From contig CM057234.1 in the NCBI GenBank assembly GCA_029891385.1, positions 21,872,350 through 21,936,349 of the forward strand: 64,000 nt of DNA, written 5' to 3'. Source of the stretch: Erythroxylum novogranatense (Eukaryota; Streptophyta; Magnoliopsida; Malpighiales; Erythroxylaceae). Below the pieces are notes generated by a model that ran no database searches, was not told the origin of the DNA, and saw only the letters and a list, made by a program, of their open reading frames with translations. Made by a program: the position numbers and the translations under genes. The stretch's first letter is position 1. Each line of letters opens with the position of its first letter. Below, one piece after another: positions 11,501 to 21,811 of this stretch.

Positions 11501-13053
11501 CACATTTTCCATGTACGATTATTTCCGTCCAGAAATTCACATTCTTAATCCAAGAATTGAAACTCAATGTCTACATAAAAATTGTAGCCTTTTGTCTCTA
11601 GTTTAATTCAAAGCAAGAATCGCCTCATTTCAATTCCCAGATCAAAAGTTATGCTTAAAATACTCTCAGGTGTTCCCAATCCGAAAATTACACCCTAATC
11701 CGAACTTCCATTCATAATTCGAAGGTCTTAGGGGCAAATTTGACATTTCATTTCTTCATATGATTTGTAGCCCCTTGTCTTATCTTTATTTCGCCTCAAG
11801 AATTGCTTCAATCGGATCTCTACAGATCCCGAATTTCACAAAATACTGAAATATACTCGGAACATTTCTCGACTCACTTTGATTAAATTAATCACCATCA
11901 ATTAAATCTCATAAATTCACAAATTTCCCATGAGGATGTAGGGAATTCTCTTAGGAATCCAACGCCGCAAGAATCAACTCAATCGGATGTCGGACGGAAA
12001 AGATATAAGCAAAATAGTGAACAAAGGTCGGATTGGAGGAAATAACAAGCAAGAAAAATCAAAACGGCGTCGTATTGGAGAAACAAAAGCGGCTACCAGT
12101 ATGGAGCAACAGGTGGCTGGGCGAGGCGAAGGCTCGTTCGCCCCGGGCGACGCGTCGCCCTGGTGACGCGAGCCAACGCGTCGCCCTGGTGACGCGAGCC
12201 AAACGCTCACCGTCACCCTGGTGACGCGTCGCCCTAGCAACGGGGGTGATACATTTTTCTTTTTTTTTTTCACATAAAACTTCCGAAATTCATAACTCTT
12301 AATCCCGAACTCCAATTTTGACAAACATAGTCTCTATAGAAAGCTTGAAGGAAGCTCTACATCTTCCACGAAGGACATAAAAATCAATTTGACTCCTACG
12401 GGAGTCCATTTTCCGGTCAAAGATACTATCCTCGAATAATCATGCTAAAACCACAATATAAACTTGTAAAAATCATAACTTATTATTCCGAGATCAAAAA
12501 ATTGCATACTTTATATCGAAATAAAGATCAAAACAAATCCTTAAATTTTCATGAAGAACATCAAAGCTCAATTAACCTCTAATTAGGTTAATTTCTCAGT
12601 CAAAATTTCAATCATAATTAAAGTCAAAAGTCAACCCTATCACACATAAACTTTGACTGATCATAACTTTCACTCCGATATCGAAAATTACAAACTTTAT
12701 GTCCACATAAAGCTCTTAATATAATCTACAAGTTTCAGAAGACCATCTTCTCAAATTATGCCTAAATCAAAAGTCAACTTTCAAAGGCCAAAAGTCAACT
12801 ATTTCATAATTTTCATATTTTCACTCTTTCTCTTTTAGTCATGATTTTCAACTTAATTTCAATCAACTCATCTACTTAATTTCATAAACCATACCAATCC
12901 ACTCAAAACCCCAAAGATATCAAAATCAGATCATTTCTTTTCTTCTCAATATTCTTTAAATTTTAAGTCATCTCTTATACAAGACGTACACAAAGCACTC
13001 CTTAAATTTCATTTTCATAATTCAAATTTTCACTCAAAGATCGGGGTCCAACA
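8346..13053 (-). repeat. 5' LTR of the large-LTR element
   Basis: Direct-repeat partner of 3097-7672, ending ggggtccaaca at 13053. It differs by one extra 95-bp terminal unit and an expanded GC-rich island (12117-12244). The pyrimidine-tract acceptor found in the partner has lost its AG here (minus-strand CATCTCCG near 9340), so the two LTRs are not equally intact. Confidence 0.85.
12117..12244. repeat. CpG-rich island, expanded copy
   Basis: Homologous to 6738-6853. Here a short unit ending in gtgacgcgagcc is present in tandem, so the island is longer. On the minus strand this lies well upstream of the purine-rich leader, that is, in U3. Confidence 0.7.
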
Positions 13054-13628
13054 GCCGGGGCATTAATCAACCCAAACGGCATCACCAAAAACTCGAAATG
13101 CCTATACTTGCTCATAAATGCACTCTTAGGTACATCAGCCTCTGCTATCTTCAGCTGATAGTACCCTGACCTCAGATCCAGTTTAGTGAATACCTGAGCT
13201 CCCTGTAGCTGATCAAATAAGTCATCGATCCTAGGCAGTGGATACTTATTCTTCACTGTCACCTGATTCAACTGCCTGTAATCAATGCATAGCCTCAAAG
13301 TCCCATCCTTTTTCTTCACAAAAAAAACTAGAGCTCCCCACGGTGAGACACTAGGCCTGATAAAACCCTTCTCCAATAACTCCTGCAGCTGAGCCTTAAG
13401 CTCCCTCAGTTCCACAGGTGCCATCCTATATGGAGGTATAGATATAGGAGCAGTACCTAGAACGAGGTCAATGGTGAACTCTGTCTCCGATCCGCGGCAA
13501 ACCCGGTAACTCATCAGGAAACACATCTGGAAATTCCTAATCACGGAATATCCTAAAGCCTCTGCTTTCGACTTTGGTGTCAACCACATGAGCGAGATAT
13601 GCCTCCTGACCTCCTGCATCAACCTCAA
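13054..13628 (-). pseudogene. Reverse transcriptase N-terminal half, gypsy A
   Basis: Contains [16 protein letters not shown], then [32 protein letters not shown] (first catalytic Asp) and [13 protein letters not shown]. These are the finger and palm motifs of gypsy RT in order. The frame ends exactly at the insertion of the large-LTR element. The matching C-terminal half is at 2673-3096. Confidence 0.9.
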
Positions 13629-13796
13629 GGCACTCGAAAAGAGATCATCCGAGTGGCACGCTGGCTAACTCCTCGAACATCGCTCTGGTGACCAGAGACT
13701 CTAATCTGACCTCCTTGGTGTAGCAGTCCATGATAGCCCTATGGACAGGAAGCCAGTCCATCCCCAAAATCACATCAATCTCTCTCAGAGGCAACA

Positions 13797-14117
13797 CTAT
13801 AAGGTCCGCCTCAACTTCGCTTGATCAATCTGGATCGAGCATCCCTTGCAGACCTCTCCCAATGCAGTAGTACTACCTAGAGGTGTACTCACCTCTAGCC
13901 CATACAATAACATCTCCCTATCCCCATGCAATCTACATGCCATATGAGGTGCAATAAAAGAATGAGTGGATCCAGGATCTAGCAAAGCAAATGCCTCAAT
14001 ATCAGAAATGAGAAGTATACCAGCTACAACATCAGGGGAATCCTGGGCCTCCTGTCTCGTCATGGCATAGACTCTGGCCTGGGACTGTGGTCGGCTTCCC
14101 CGACCCTCAGTCCCCAT
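13797..14117 (-). pseudogene. Aspartic protease region, gypsy A
   Basis: The catalytic motif appears as FALLDPGSTHSFI, the DPGSTHS form typical of plant gypsy proteases. It is preceded by VYAMTRQEA, also conserved in this position in gypsy B. The frame is lost before the RT frame starts at 13628; the 13629-13796 stretch still holds short readable RT-upstream residues in shifted frames. Confidence 0.85.
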
Positions 14118-14159
14118 AAAGGATCCCTCAACTATACCACGGCCTCGACCCCGGCCTCT

Positions 14160-15187
14160 CTATTCGGATCCGGATCCACCGGCCCTACTCTGCTGCATAG
14201 TAGTGGAACTCCCAGCTCGTCCACTACTAGCAGACTGAACTCCTAGTGTAGCTGGGCAATCCCGAACCTGGTGCTCCGTCGAGCCGCATCTCAAGCAGGC
14301 TCCAGTAAGCCACCAACACTCTCCACTGTGTCTCCTCTCACAATGCGGGCACACTGGAGGGGTCTGCCCTGAACCTCTGCCACTACTACTGCCCGTCTGT
14401 CCGAATCTCCCCCTTTGCCCATAAACAGACTGTCTCGAACCTCCCGGGGACTTGAAAGTCCTGCCCTGGCGCTTACTAAAGCTCCTGCCAGAGCTGCCCT
14501 GACTGTCACTTGGCCGCTTACCTCGGGACCCAATCTCACTGTCATTGCCTCGGCATGTTGCTCACTCTCACAAAGCAGCACTCTCAACTCAATAAAGGTA
14601 CCCATGTCGGCCGAGATAACAGGTGCGAATCTCAGATTGAGGCCGTTCTCGAACCTCCGGCACTTATCAGCCTCAGTCGGGATCATGACAGTGGCATAGT
14701 CCATCAGCTCATTGAACCTCATCTCATACTCTGTCACCGACATCCTACCTTGCTTCAGCTCTAGAAACTCCTGCATCTTCATGTCAAGATAGTCCTTGGG
14801 CATGTAGTTCTCCCGGAAGGCCCTCAGAAAATCTCCCATAATAAAGTACATTGGGGCTGGTAGTGCTTGCTGCACGATCTTCCACCACTTGTATCTTTGG
14901 GCCTTGCGGTAGAGACACGCGATAATCGAACCTCTCATCGAGTTCGCATCCATCTGATCAAGACTCTCCGTCCTCTCCACCACCCCTCGGCCTCGGTGAG
15001 TGCAGATCGCCATAAAATCGACACCCCCTTGCACAAAGAAGTCATACCTCCTCTCCCGTCTCACGGGAACTCGAGGAGGCAATTCCTCAGTACGAGGCAT
15101 AGAAGACTCTCTACTTGCTCCCACTGATCCTTGGTCAGCTGGCTGCTCAACTTGATCACCTAATGCAGAAGACCTAGAACAAAACAA
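14160..15187 (-). pseudogene. Gag of gypsy A with zinc knuckle
   Basis: Two overlapping minus frames (14291-15187 and 14160-14354) carry one gag gene split by a frameshift. The first holds the gag core, with FLELKQGRMSVTEYEMRF. The second holds two Cys/His clusters: CPHCERRHSGECWW, then the CCHC knuckle CLRCGSTEHQVRDCP. The knuckle keeps all four ligands. The gene begins shortly after the PBS, as expected for the first gene of the polyprotein. Confidence 0.85.
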
Positions 15188-15262
15188 GAATTCTGATCAG
15201 TTTCAACAGTTCCGTCAAATTTCTACCTACATTGTTACTATTCCCAAAAGATGCCAAACTAT

Positions 15263-15274
15263 GCTCTGATACCA
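15263..15274 (-). other. Primer-binding site of gypsy A
   Basis: The minus strand reads TGGTATCAGAGC, complementary to the 3' end of plant initiator-Met tRNA. Five bases separate it from the LTR end at 15280. Confidence 0.9.
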
Positions 15275-15676
15275 CCTAATGTAGCGCCCCCTTAGCATAG
15301 AGTACCCACCGGAACGCCCGTAGGTCATTCCGATACATATCCTACGATAAGAGACCACTACTGACAACTACCACTAAACTCCTCATGGCATCACAATCAT
15401 AAAGCAGTACGAAGAAATTGACAACTTTTTAAAACCAAACTGGATTTCATTTCATTCACTCAAAATTCAGAAATTTATAAACTGTTAGTATTTTCAGTCT
15501 GCACATGTTCCAAAACACCGTACACTACGTACCATACAGTAATGTACAAAGAACAGATCTAACTATAAGTCTCCAAAAGAAAGCCCAGCTGACTGACCTT
15601 TGAGCCATTGCCTCTCTCGCCAATCCACACTACACGGCTCTACAGTCCTAAGGGAGCTATCTGTCTACACTTAAGC

Positions 15677-16250
15677 CTGAAAAATAGATTGCAATTTTGG
15701 ATGAGTTTGCGAACTCAATGAGAAACCATCATCGATGGTTCTCCCAATTCATGCATCACATAAGCATGATACAGTATGCATCCAGTAATCATACAATTAC
15801 AATGCTAATACAATCACAGTAATAGGCATGCAACACAATCGCGGTAAACAGAACACAGTTACAGTCATATTACAGTATACATACAGTCAAGTACCATGTC
15901 AAATATTCAGTCCAGTATGCAATGCACATGTGACTCTTTTTCAGTTTATTACAGTATTGTGACCGAGTGCTTTAGCAGTGTTTAGTAGTCGATGAGCGCG
16001 TCAGGAGAATTATCTCCTTCGAGCTCTAGCTCGCGATGTCGATATCGATGGCGACTTCGGTTCACATTTATTCTTTATCAGTTTATACATCTGTGCATAA
16101 GTGCACATGTTCAATTGAACAGTTACATAACAGTCTAGAATTTCCAATGAGCAGTAATTTACAGTCAATATTACGTAATCCAAGTAATCCCCGTAGGGCA
16201 AATAAGTTACAGTAAACACGTAGATTGAGGTAACCACCTAGGTTACTCAC
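15677..16250 (-). other. Candidate spliceosomal intron inside the 5' LTR of gypsy A
   Basis: The minus-strand donor GTGAGTAAC and the acceptor TATTTTTCAG delimit 574 nt between promoter and PBS. The same pair, with the same flanking words, is present in another divergent LTR (47122-47899). The acceptor context also recurs in an inverted LTR piece at 40979-40981. Inferred from motifs and conservation; no transcript was seen. Confidence 0.5.
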
Positions 16251-18360
16251 CTATTACTTCCGAGCTAATGCTGGGAAGTTTCCGCCCCGTCGGTCGAACG
16301 ACGCTCCACTTGGGCCTCTATAAGAATCAGAAAAGGTACGAGTCACTAAATATTTAATTCGAACTAGTACTGATGCACATGTAGGTGAAATATGCATGTT
16401 CATGAATTCCCGGCCCTAATCCCATTTTTTTCCATCATAAAAATCCGTCTAAAAATTAGAAACCTATTGGCGCTGACGGTGCGCAATTCGGACCTCTATA
16501 GATCCCCAATTAAACAAAACAGTGATTAAACAGACCTTTACCCGGACCCACATCAATTTCTCGTCCAAAAATCTCGAATCTCTCAGAAAATGAAATTAAA
16601 TATTCTATGAATTCGATGCCTCAAGAATCTGGTCAATCGGATGTCGGACGGAAAAGTTATTCACGAAAGAAACCAAAATTCAACAATTAATATATATATA
16701 TATAGCCCTTATTTCCTTCTTTTTTTCCTGTTTTCAACCGAAATTCAACTTATCATATCTCTTTCTACACATTTCAGAAAAATGCAAACTATACCTTTTT
16801 GGAAAGATAATGAAACCCTCTACATGTTTCATGAAGACCCCAATAAGCAATTTTACCCATAAGGGTGTCAAAAATTCAGTCAAAGCCACTGCCTACTCAA
16901 AACCTATCAAAACAGTGCAGTACAATGCAAATTCATTAACCTTCTGATTCTTCAGTCAACAATTACACAATAAATAAGGCAGTAAGATCACAATGTTATC
17001 TACAACTTGCATGAACAACTCAAAATCAGATACACTTGTTAACTATGTCAAACAATTCACCAAAGCATCAGCCCTCAGAATTTTCCCAATCTGAACAGCA
17101 CATTTCACAACAGTATATCTCTTAACAAAAATGTCACCAAATTCACTACCTTATATCCCTGAAAAGATAAGATCTCAAACTTCAATTTTCATGCAGAACT
17201 CAACATCCAATTCGATCTCTAACAATTTCAAAACTGTTATGCAAGTATCTGCCATGATCAGCAATTCACAACCTAATGCAAGTTCAGTTTTTGCAAATTC
17301 ATTTATCTCAAATCTGACAACCAAAAATTACATGTCATATATCATTTTCAAGATCAATGTGTCATTTATAACTCTTCAGTAGATCCCTAGAACCAATTCA
17401 AGTCACAAAATTACTAAAATTCCTCCAAATCGAATGTACAAGCAAATCCGCCAATCCAAATTAGGTTTCATTCAATGCATGAAAACAGTCAATAGTCATC
17501 AGTCCATAACTCCTACTATACATATCGAAAATTGCAAAATCAGTGGCATTGGAAAGATAACTTAATAGCCTTCAACTTTCATTTAGTCCATTTGTTCTAA
17601 TTCCTTCTCAATTAATTTGGAAAAATTAGCAAAACTCTAGGTTATGGTTTCGGGTACTATTCATTCCAGTCAATAGCAGTAACTTAAAGCTAAAATTGGA
17701 CAACCCCTATTTCACACAAAAATGTAGCCAACATCCCAAAGTTTAATTGGGCACAAACCTCACCTCATTTGCTCACCTACACAATTAGTTATGATCAAAA
17801 CATTGCAATAGGGTCAAAATGCATTTTCCAGCTTTCAACTTCAACCTAACTCCTATCACTTCTAATATCAATAACACATCACCAAGCATCCATTTACACC
17901 TCTAATTCAACCACAAAATCATCACAACATTTACTTATATAATTACACAAAAGTTGGCAGCACCCATATACACAACTTCCATATTTCATTTCCATTCATT
18001 AAACATCATAAACAACCTTAAATTCACAATCTTTATCTACTATATCACTTTCCCTCACACAAACATACATTTATACCCAAATAATCCTACCCCTATCTTC
18101 ATGAAATTAATGCATCATAAACCATATTTAATGAACAATAACTTCCAATCAATGCATCTAACCACTACAACTTCAAAAACATAATGAAATTCTTACCTAA
18201 TTAAAGCTTCCTCTTAAATTCTTCAACTACCAATAACTTCTCCACTATTATACTTTCTCTACTTCTCTAACACCATGCATGGCTATCATCATGAAAAGAA
18301 GGTAGGAGACTTAAGATTGGTTTGTGTGTGAGTAGAAGCAAGCAAAAAGACAAGAACATA

Positions 18361-18374
18361 TATATATATATATA
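18361..18374 (-). promoter_or_regulatory. TATA-like box in LTR of gypsy A
   Basis: An alternating TA run. On the minus strand it lies about 165 nt upstream of the first donor-like site and far upstream of the PBS, where U3 should hold the promoter. The same run opens the window at 1-10. Simple TA repeats are common, so this could be coincidence. Confidence 0.4.
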
Positions 18375-19038
18375 AGCAAGACCAACGAAGGAATGGAAGA
18401 AGGTTGAGGTTTCGGATGAAGGAGGAGTTTTTTAGCAATTAAAGAGTTTTTTCATTCTTCTCTTAAGACAATCATCGAGGGAGCATACCAAGACAAGTAA
18501 TAAATAGGCATTAAATGAAGGGAAATGGTGGCAAGATGGGATTTGTCCAACAAGGAGAAGAAAAGTCAAAGTGATTTACCTAATAAACTTTAATCAATTA
18601 AGCCTAATCAAAAAATTTAACCCAAATCAACTCCAATGACCCCAATTTAAATCCCAAAATAATATACCCAATAATGCAGTGCCATTGGATAGAAATTTTC
18701 GTTACCAAAAATCGACCGATTCGCCACTTGGCGATTTTTTCGGTCCGGGAATTTTCTCCAGAAAATTCTAGAAAAATTCCCAAAAATCCCTTAAAATAGA
18801 AAACAATTTATGGCGCACTCAGAATAATTTTCCAAACCCAAAAATCACGCTAATCCCAATAAAATTGTCTTAGGCACGAAAACCGGGAATGCCATGTATG
18901 CATGTACAGTAAGTTCATGTGCACAATTGTGACTATGTGGCAATCCTATTATGCATGAGCAGTCCCATGAAATCCCAATCTAGCACATCCTATGCTAATT
19001 TACTAGTCTACCCTTCCAATTGAGGGTGGGATGTTACA

Positions 19039-19460
19039 GATGATCTCATAGCAGGTCATCCAATGTACTTACTACCTCTAGTAAGCATTCACATCTCAAC
19101 CCTAAACATCTCATATTTACAGTTTACGAGATCCTTCGCTGATCAAATCGAGGAGCTTGACATGTGCTAGTCTCTCCGGATTAACGATGTCGAGCCAAAG
19201 TAATCCTATAACTAGGGATAATTTAGATACTGACATATTTGCACATGATAGGAATCTCAGTAGTATGATCACATTATAATTTCCTTCATGCTATGTCATA
19301 TATCATGGACTTCATTAATTTGTTTATAGATCAATATCAATTCATAAATAATGAACACCAAATTAATGAAATATGTCTTTCTTTACTTATTTATAAAGTC
19401 TGTACACAACTTTGTACAAAACGCACTAAAGCCGATTGCCTTTAGGGCACTACTCTAACA
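19039..19460 (-). repeat. Truncated copia LTR of a second family
   Basis: The plus strand ends gcactactctaaca at 19460. On the minus strand this is TGTTAGAGTAGTGCCCT, a copia-type LTR start with the same wording plan as the 2.1 kb copia LTRs in this window (TGTTGGAGT...TAGTGCCCT). It is too divergent to be the same family. Its other end is cut by gypsy A at 19038, which suggests gypsy A inserted into it. Confidence 0.6.
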
Positions 19461-20005
19461 CCTTTCTCTCTTTCCAACCTAAAAGTTTCGTGTATGGCTC
19501 TCCCAAGCTTAGGTTATTTATAAAACAATTTGTCCTGATTTAAAGCATTCTTCAGGTCTTTTTCCAAATACAATCCAATTTCTACTCAAAATTCTAATGG
19601 CTCAACATTCATAATTCCTAAAATTATGTGTCTAATTTTTCAGTGCCATTGGATAGTCATTTCCAGTACTGGAAACCAAATCAGTCTACCACTTGTCAAT
19701 TTTTCCAGTCTAGAAATTTCACCCCAAAAAAATTCAAAATTTTTTTCTAAAATTCCACAAAAATGTAAAACAGACAAAAATCCACTCCAATTAATTTTTC
19801 AAGCACTAAATCATATGTTTTTCACAATAAACACATATGCCGGGAAATGTCATGAATGCATGTACAATCATGTGCATATACAAAAATTACAATTTATGCA
19901 TATATGGAGGCCATATTATGCATGAACATGCCGAGACTAGTTTACACACTCATAACTCGTCCCGAATTACCATTTTACCCCTCTCATCGGTGATGGGATG
20001 TTACA
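19461..20005 (-). repeat. 3' LTR fragment of old gypsy C
   Basis: The end sequence gatgggatgttaca, the block around cagtgccattggata (19640) and the downstream polypurine tract all parallel gypsy A's LTR end at 300-673, but with much more divergence. A TATA-like ttatttataa lies at 19512-19523. Confidence 0.75.
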
Positions 20006-21322
20006 ATTCTCCCCTCCTAATAAAAATTTCGTTCTCGAAATTCATTTTTGATACTGAATAAGGTAGGGGTATTGTTACCTCCTACACTCAATCGTTTCCT
20101 ATCAATTCTTTATTTAGCTATCATTCTTCCTCAATTATACCCTTGATGAGTTTCAAAGTACTCAATTCTTTCCTTTCAGTTCCAAAACCACATATTTCGG
20201 ATGATAACAATACTAATCATAAAATCACTCATAATGCCTTAGTCTCATTTTTATCGTCATTATATGAGGACCACTTGATGTCCCACTTAGCTTCCCCTAT
20301 TTCCTTTGTACCTCATCTAACTACACTTTGGCATAGGTGATACATTCAAGGACAAGACATCTCTCTCTCTTTTTTTTTATATAGTAAACTAAACCTTCAC
20401 ATCTTTCTCCATATAGTCACAACTTTGATGTAATCCACCAAAATCCATTCGTCTATCAAAACCACTTTAGTTAGATTTAAAAATTCATTTCATTCACTAA
20501 CAGTATTCCAACTTTTTCTGACTTTTACCCAGGAAAATGATGATTTTTACTTGTAGTCACTTTGCACTATACATTCATCTTATATGTTGAAACATTCCAG
20601 ACATATAAGCTTTATATCTGTCTCCAATAGTCAAGATTGCAAGGAACTCACAAATATATTCACTCAGTTCGATATTCTTAGCCGATAAATGCTCTTTTGA
20701 GGTACACATTACTAGGAAATCTCTGTATCAGTTAGTACACATATTTTACTCCATCAAAATTCCTCAAGTCCTCCATTTGGGCATTTCTAATTCCCTTTTG
20801 CAAAACTAATGTTACTATTCCCCATACTAATAAGATTACCTTTTTGCTCCATTTTAACTCGTCACTATACATTCTTTATTGCACTAGATTTAGTAACCTA
20901 ATATCCACATATGTGGTACTGACAAGTCCCTCTGCAAAATCCTTTCAATCTTGTCCAATTTCAGTTTTACCTTAATCTCTACTAATCTGTCTAATCATAT
21001 GTATATCTCATATGTTTCTGTCCACATCATGATTCTATGCTTCCAAACCAACTACTATTGCAGAAATCTTTAAGTCATGTATCTAAATTTAGCTCATGCA
21101 GCTATATTCATCTCTAGGTATACAAAATCACTTTATACATTACAACCAATGCCCTCTTGATCTCGATTGGAAACCTCTATTGTAGATACGACAAAAGCTC
21201 CAAATTAGAATGGCATACTTAACACCATAATGATTTTGGCTTCATTTATCATTGACGTGGCTTACATCTTTTTCCCTAAAACCATTAAACTTTCATATTC
21301 ATTTATCAATATGATCATATTT
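20006..21322 (-). pseudogene. Decayed 3' internal part of gypsy C
   Basis: Begins with a polypurine tract (attctcccctcctaat on the plus strand) and the same cgaaatt context that precedes the chromodomain in gypsy A and B. Only scattered resemblance to their pol 3' ends remains, and no frame with recognisable domains survives. The region is cut at 21323 by an inserted LTR and resumes at 37478. Confidence 0.5.
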
Positions 21323-21811
21323 TTTTGGGACCCGATCTCGGGAACCGGATCCCAACCGAAAAACCAAAAACGAATACGATGCAAACAGGATCGAAAGCAA
21401 GAATCGAAAGAACGGATTCTTTTCGAATTCGAAGCGGAACGAAACGGAAGTAAATGCCGACATCCGAAAGCGCAAATCTTAGGAAACGAAAAGTTGCGTT
21501 GGACCTTAGACTAAGCCAAACCGAAATCCGTTATTTTTTTTTCATACGTTTCTGTTCTCTTTCTATTTATTCCAACTCATTCAAACCATAATTAATCCAT
21601 ACAATTTCCTTTTTGGAAACTCATCCTCGCATAAATTTCAATTCACTTAATTCTTCTTAATCATGCAATAACTTAAAATTTCATCTTTGAACTCAACACT
21701 TATCTTTAACAAACTAACTTCTTATTCTTATTCTTATCTTAACCCGATTTTTACCGAAAATCGGGCAGCATAACGAAAATCGGGCAGCATAACTTATCGG
21801 CAGAAACACAT

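Larger units (their letters stand above)
3097..13053 (-). mobile_element. Non-autonomous large-LTR retrotransposon inserted in RT of gypsy A
   Basis: Two direct repeats of about 4.58 kb (3097-7672) and 4.71 kb (8346-13053) flank only 673 bp of internal DNA without coding capacity. A polypurine tract lies beside the left LTR and initiator-Met PBS sequences beside the right LTR, which fixes minus-strand orientation. The right flank begins gccgg. The left flank ends gcgg, consistent with a 5-bp target duplication that later lost one base. The element lacks gag and pol and must have moved with proteins supplied by a partner. It resembles LARD-type elements, but LTRs make up about 93% of it, which is extreme. 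Confidence 0.85.
1..19038 (-). mobile_element. Ty3/gypsy chromovirus A (Tekay/Del-like), composite, 3' LTR truncated by window
   Basis: Minus-strand LTR retrotransposon. Reading down the minus strand the order is 5' LTR (15280-19038), PBS (15263-15274), gag, protease, RT, RNase H, integrase, chromodomain, polypurine tract and 3' LTR (1-673, continuing left of the window). Positions 3097-13053 are a later insertion into the RT domain. Domain order PR-RT-RH-INT places it in Ty3/gypsy. The C-terminal chromodomain and a 3.76 kb LTR fit the Tekay/Del group of chromoviruses. Reading frames change several times, so it is dead. The 1-673 and 18363-19038 stretches are clearly the same LTR end with scattered substitutions. 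Only the right flank (gatga at 19039) is visible, so the target duplication cannot be tested. Confidence 0.9.
15280..19038 (-). repeat. 5' LTR of gypsy A (3.76 kb)
   Basis: Bounded by tgtagcgcccc (15280) beside the PBS and gggatgttaca (19038). On the minus strand, in transcription order, it contains a TATA-like run (18361-18374), a donor-like AG|GTAAGA (GT at 18195-18196), a strong donor ATAG|GTGAGTAAC (GT at 16249-16250), and an acceptor after TCTATTTTTC (AG at 15677-15678). It also has two short hairpins upstream of the acceptor. No coding motif is visible. Confidence 0.88.

Noticed and set aside
14415..15127. Three plus-strand open frames (94, 84 and 86 residues)
   Set aside because: They lie antisense to gypsy A gag; gag motifs on the minus strand explain the sequence.
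15263..15274. Possible tRNA gene at the gctctgatacca sequences
   Set aside because: Only the tRNA 3'-end complement is present, next to LTR ends; no cloverleaf or A/B boxes are seen, so these are primer-binding sites.
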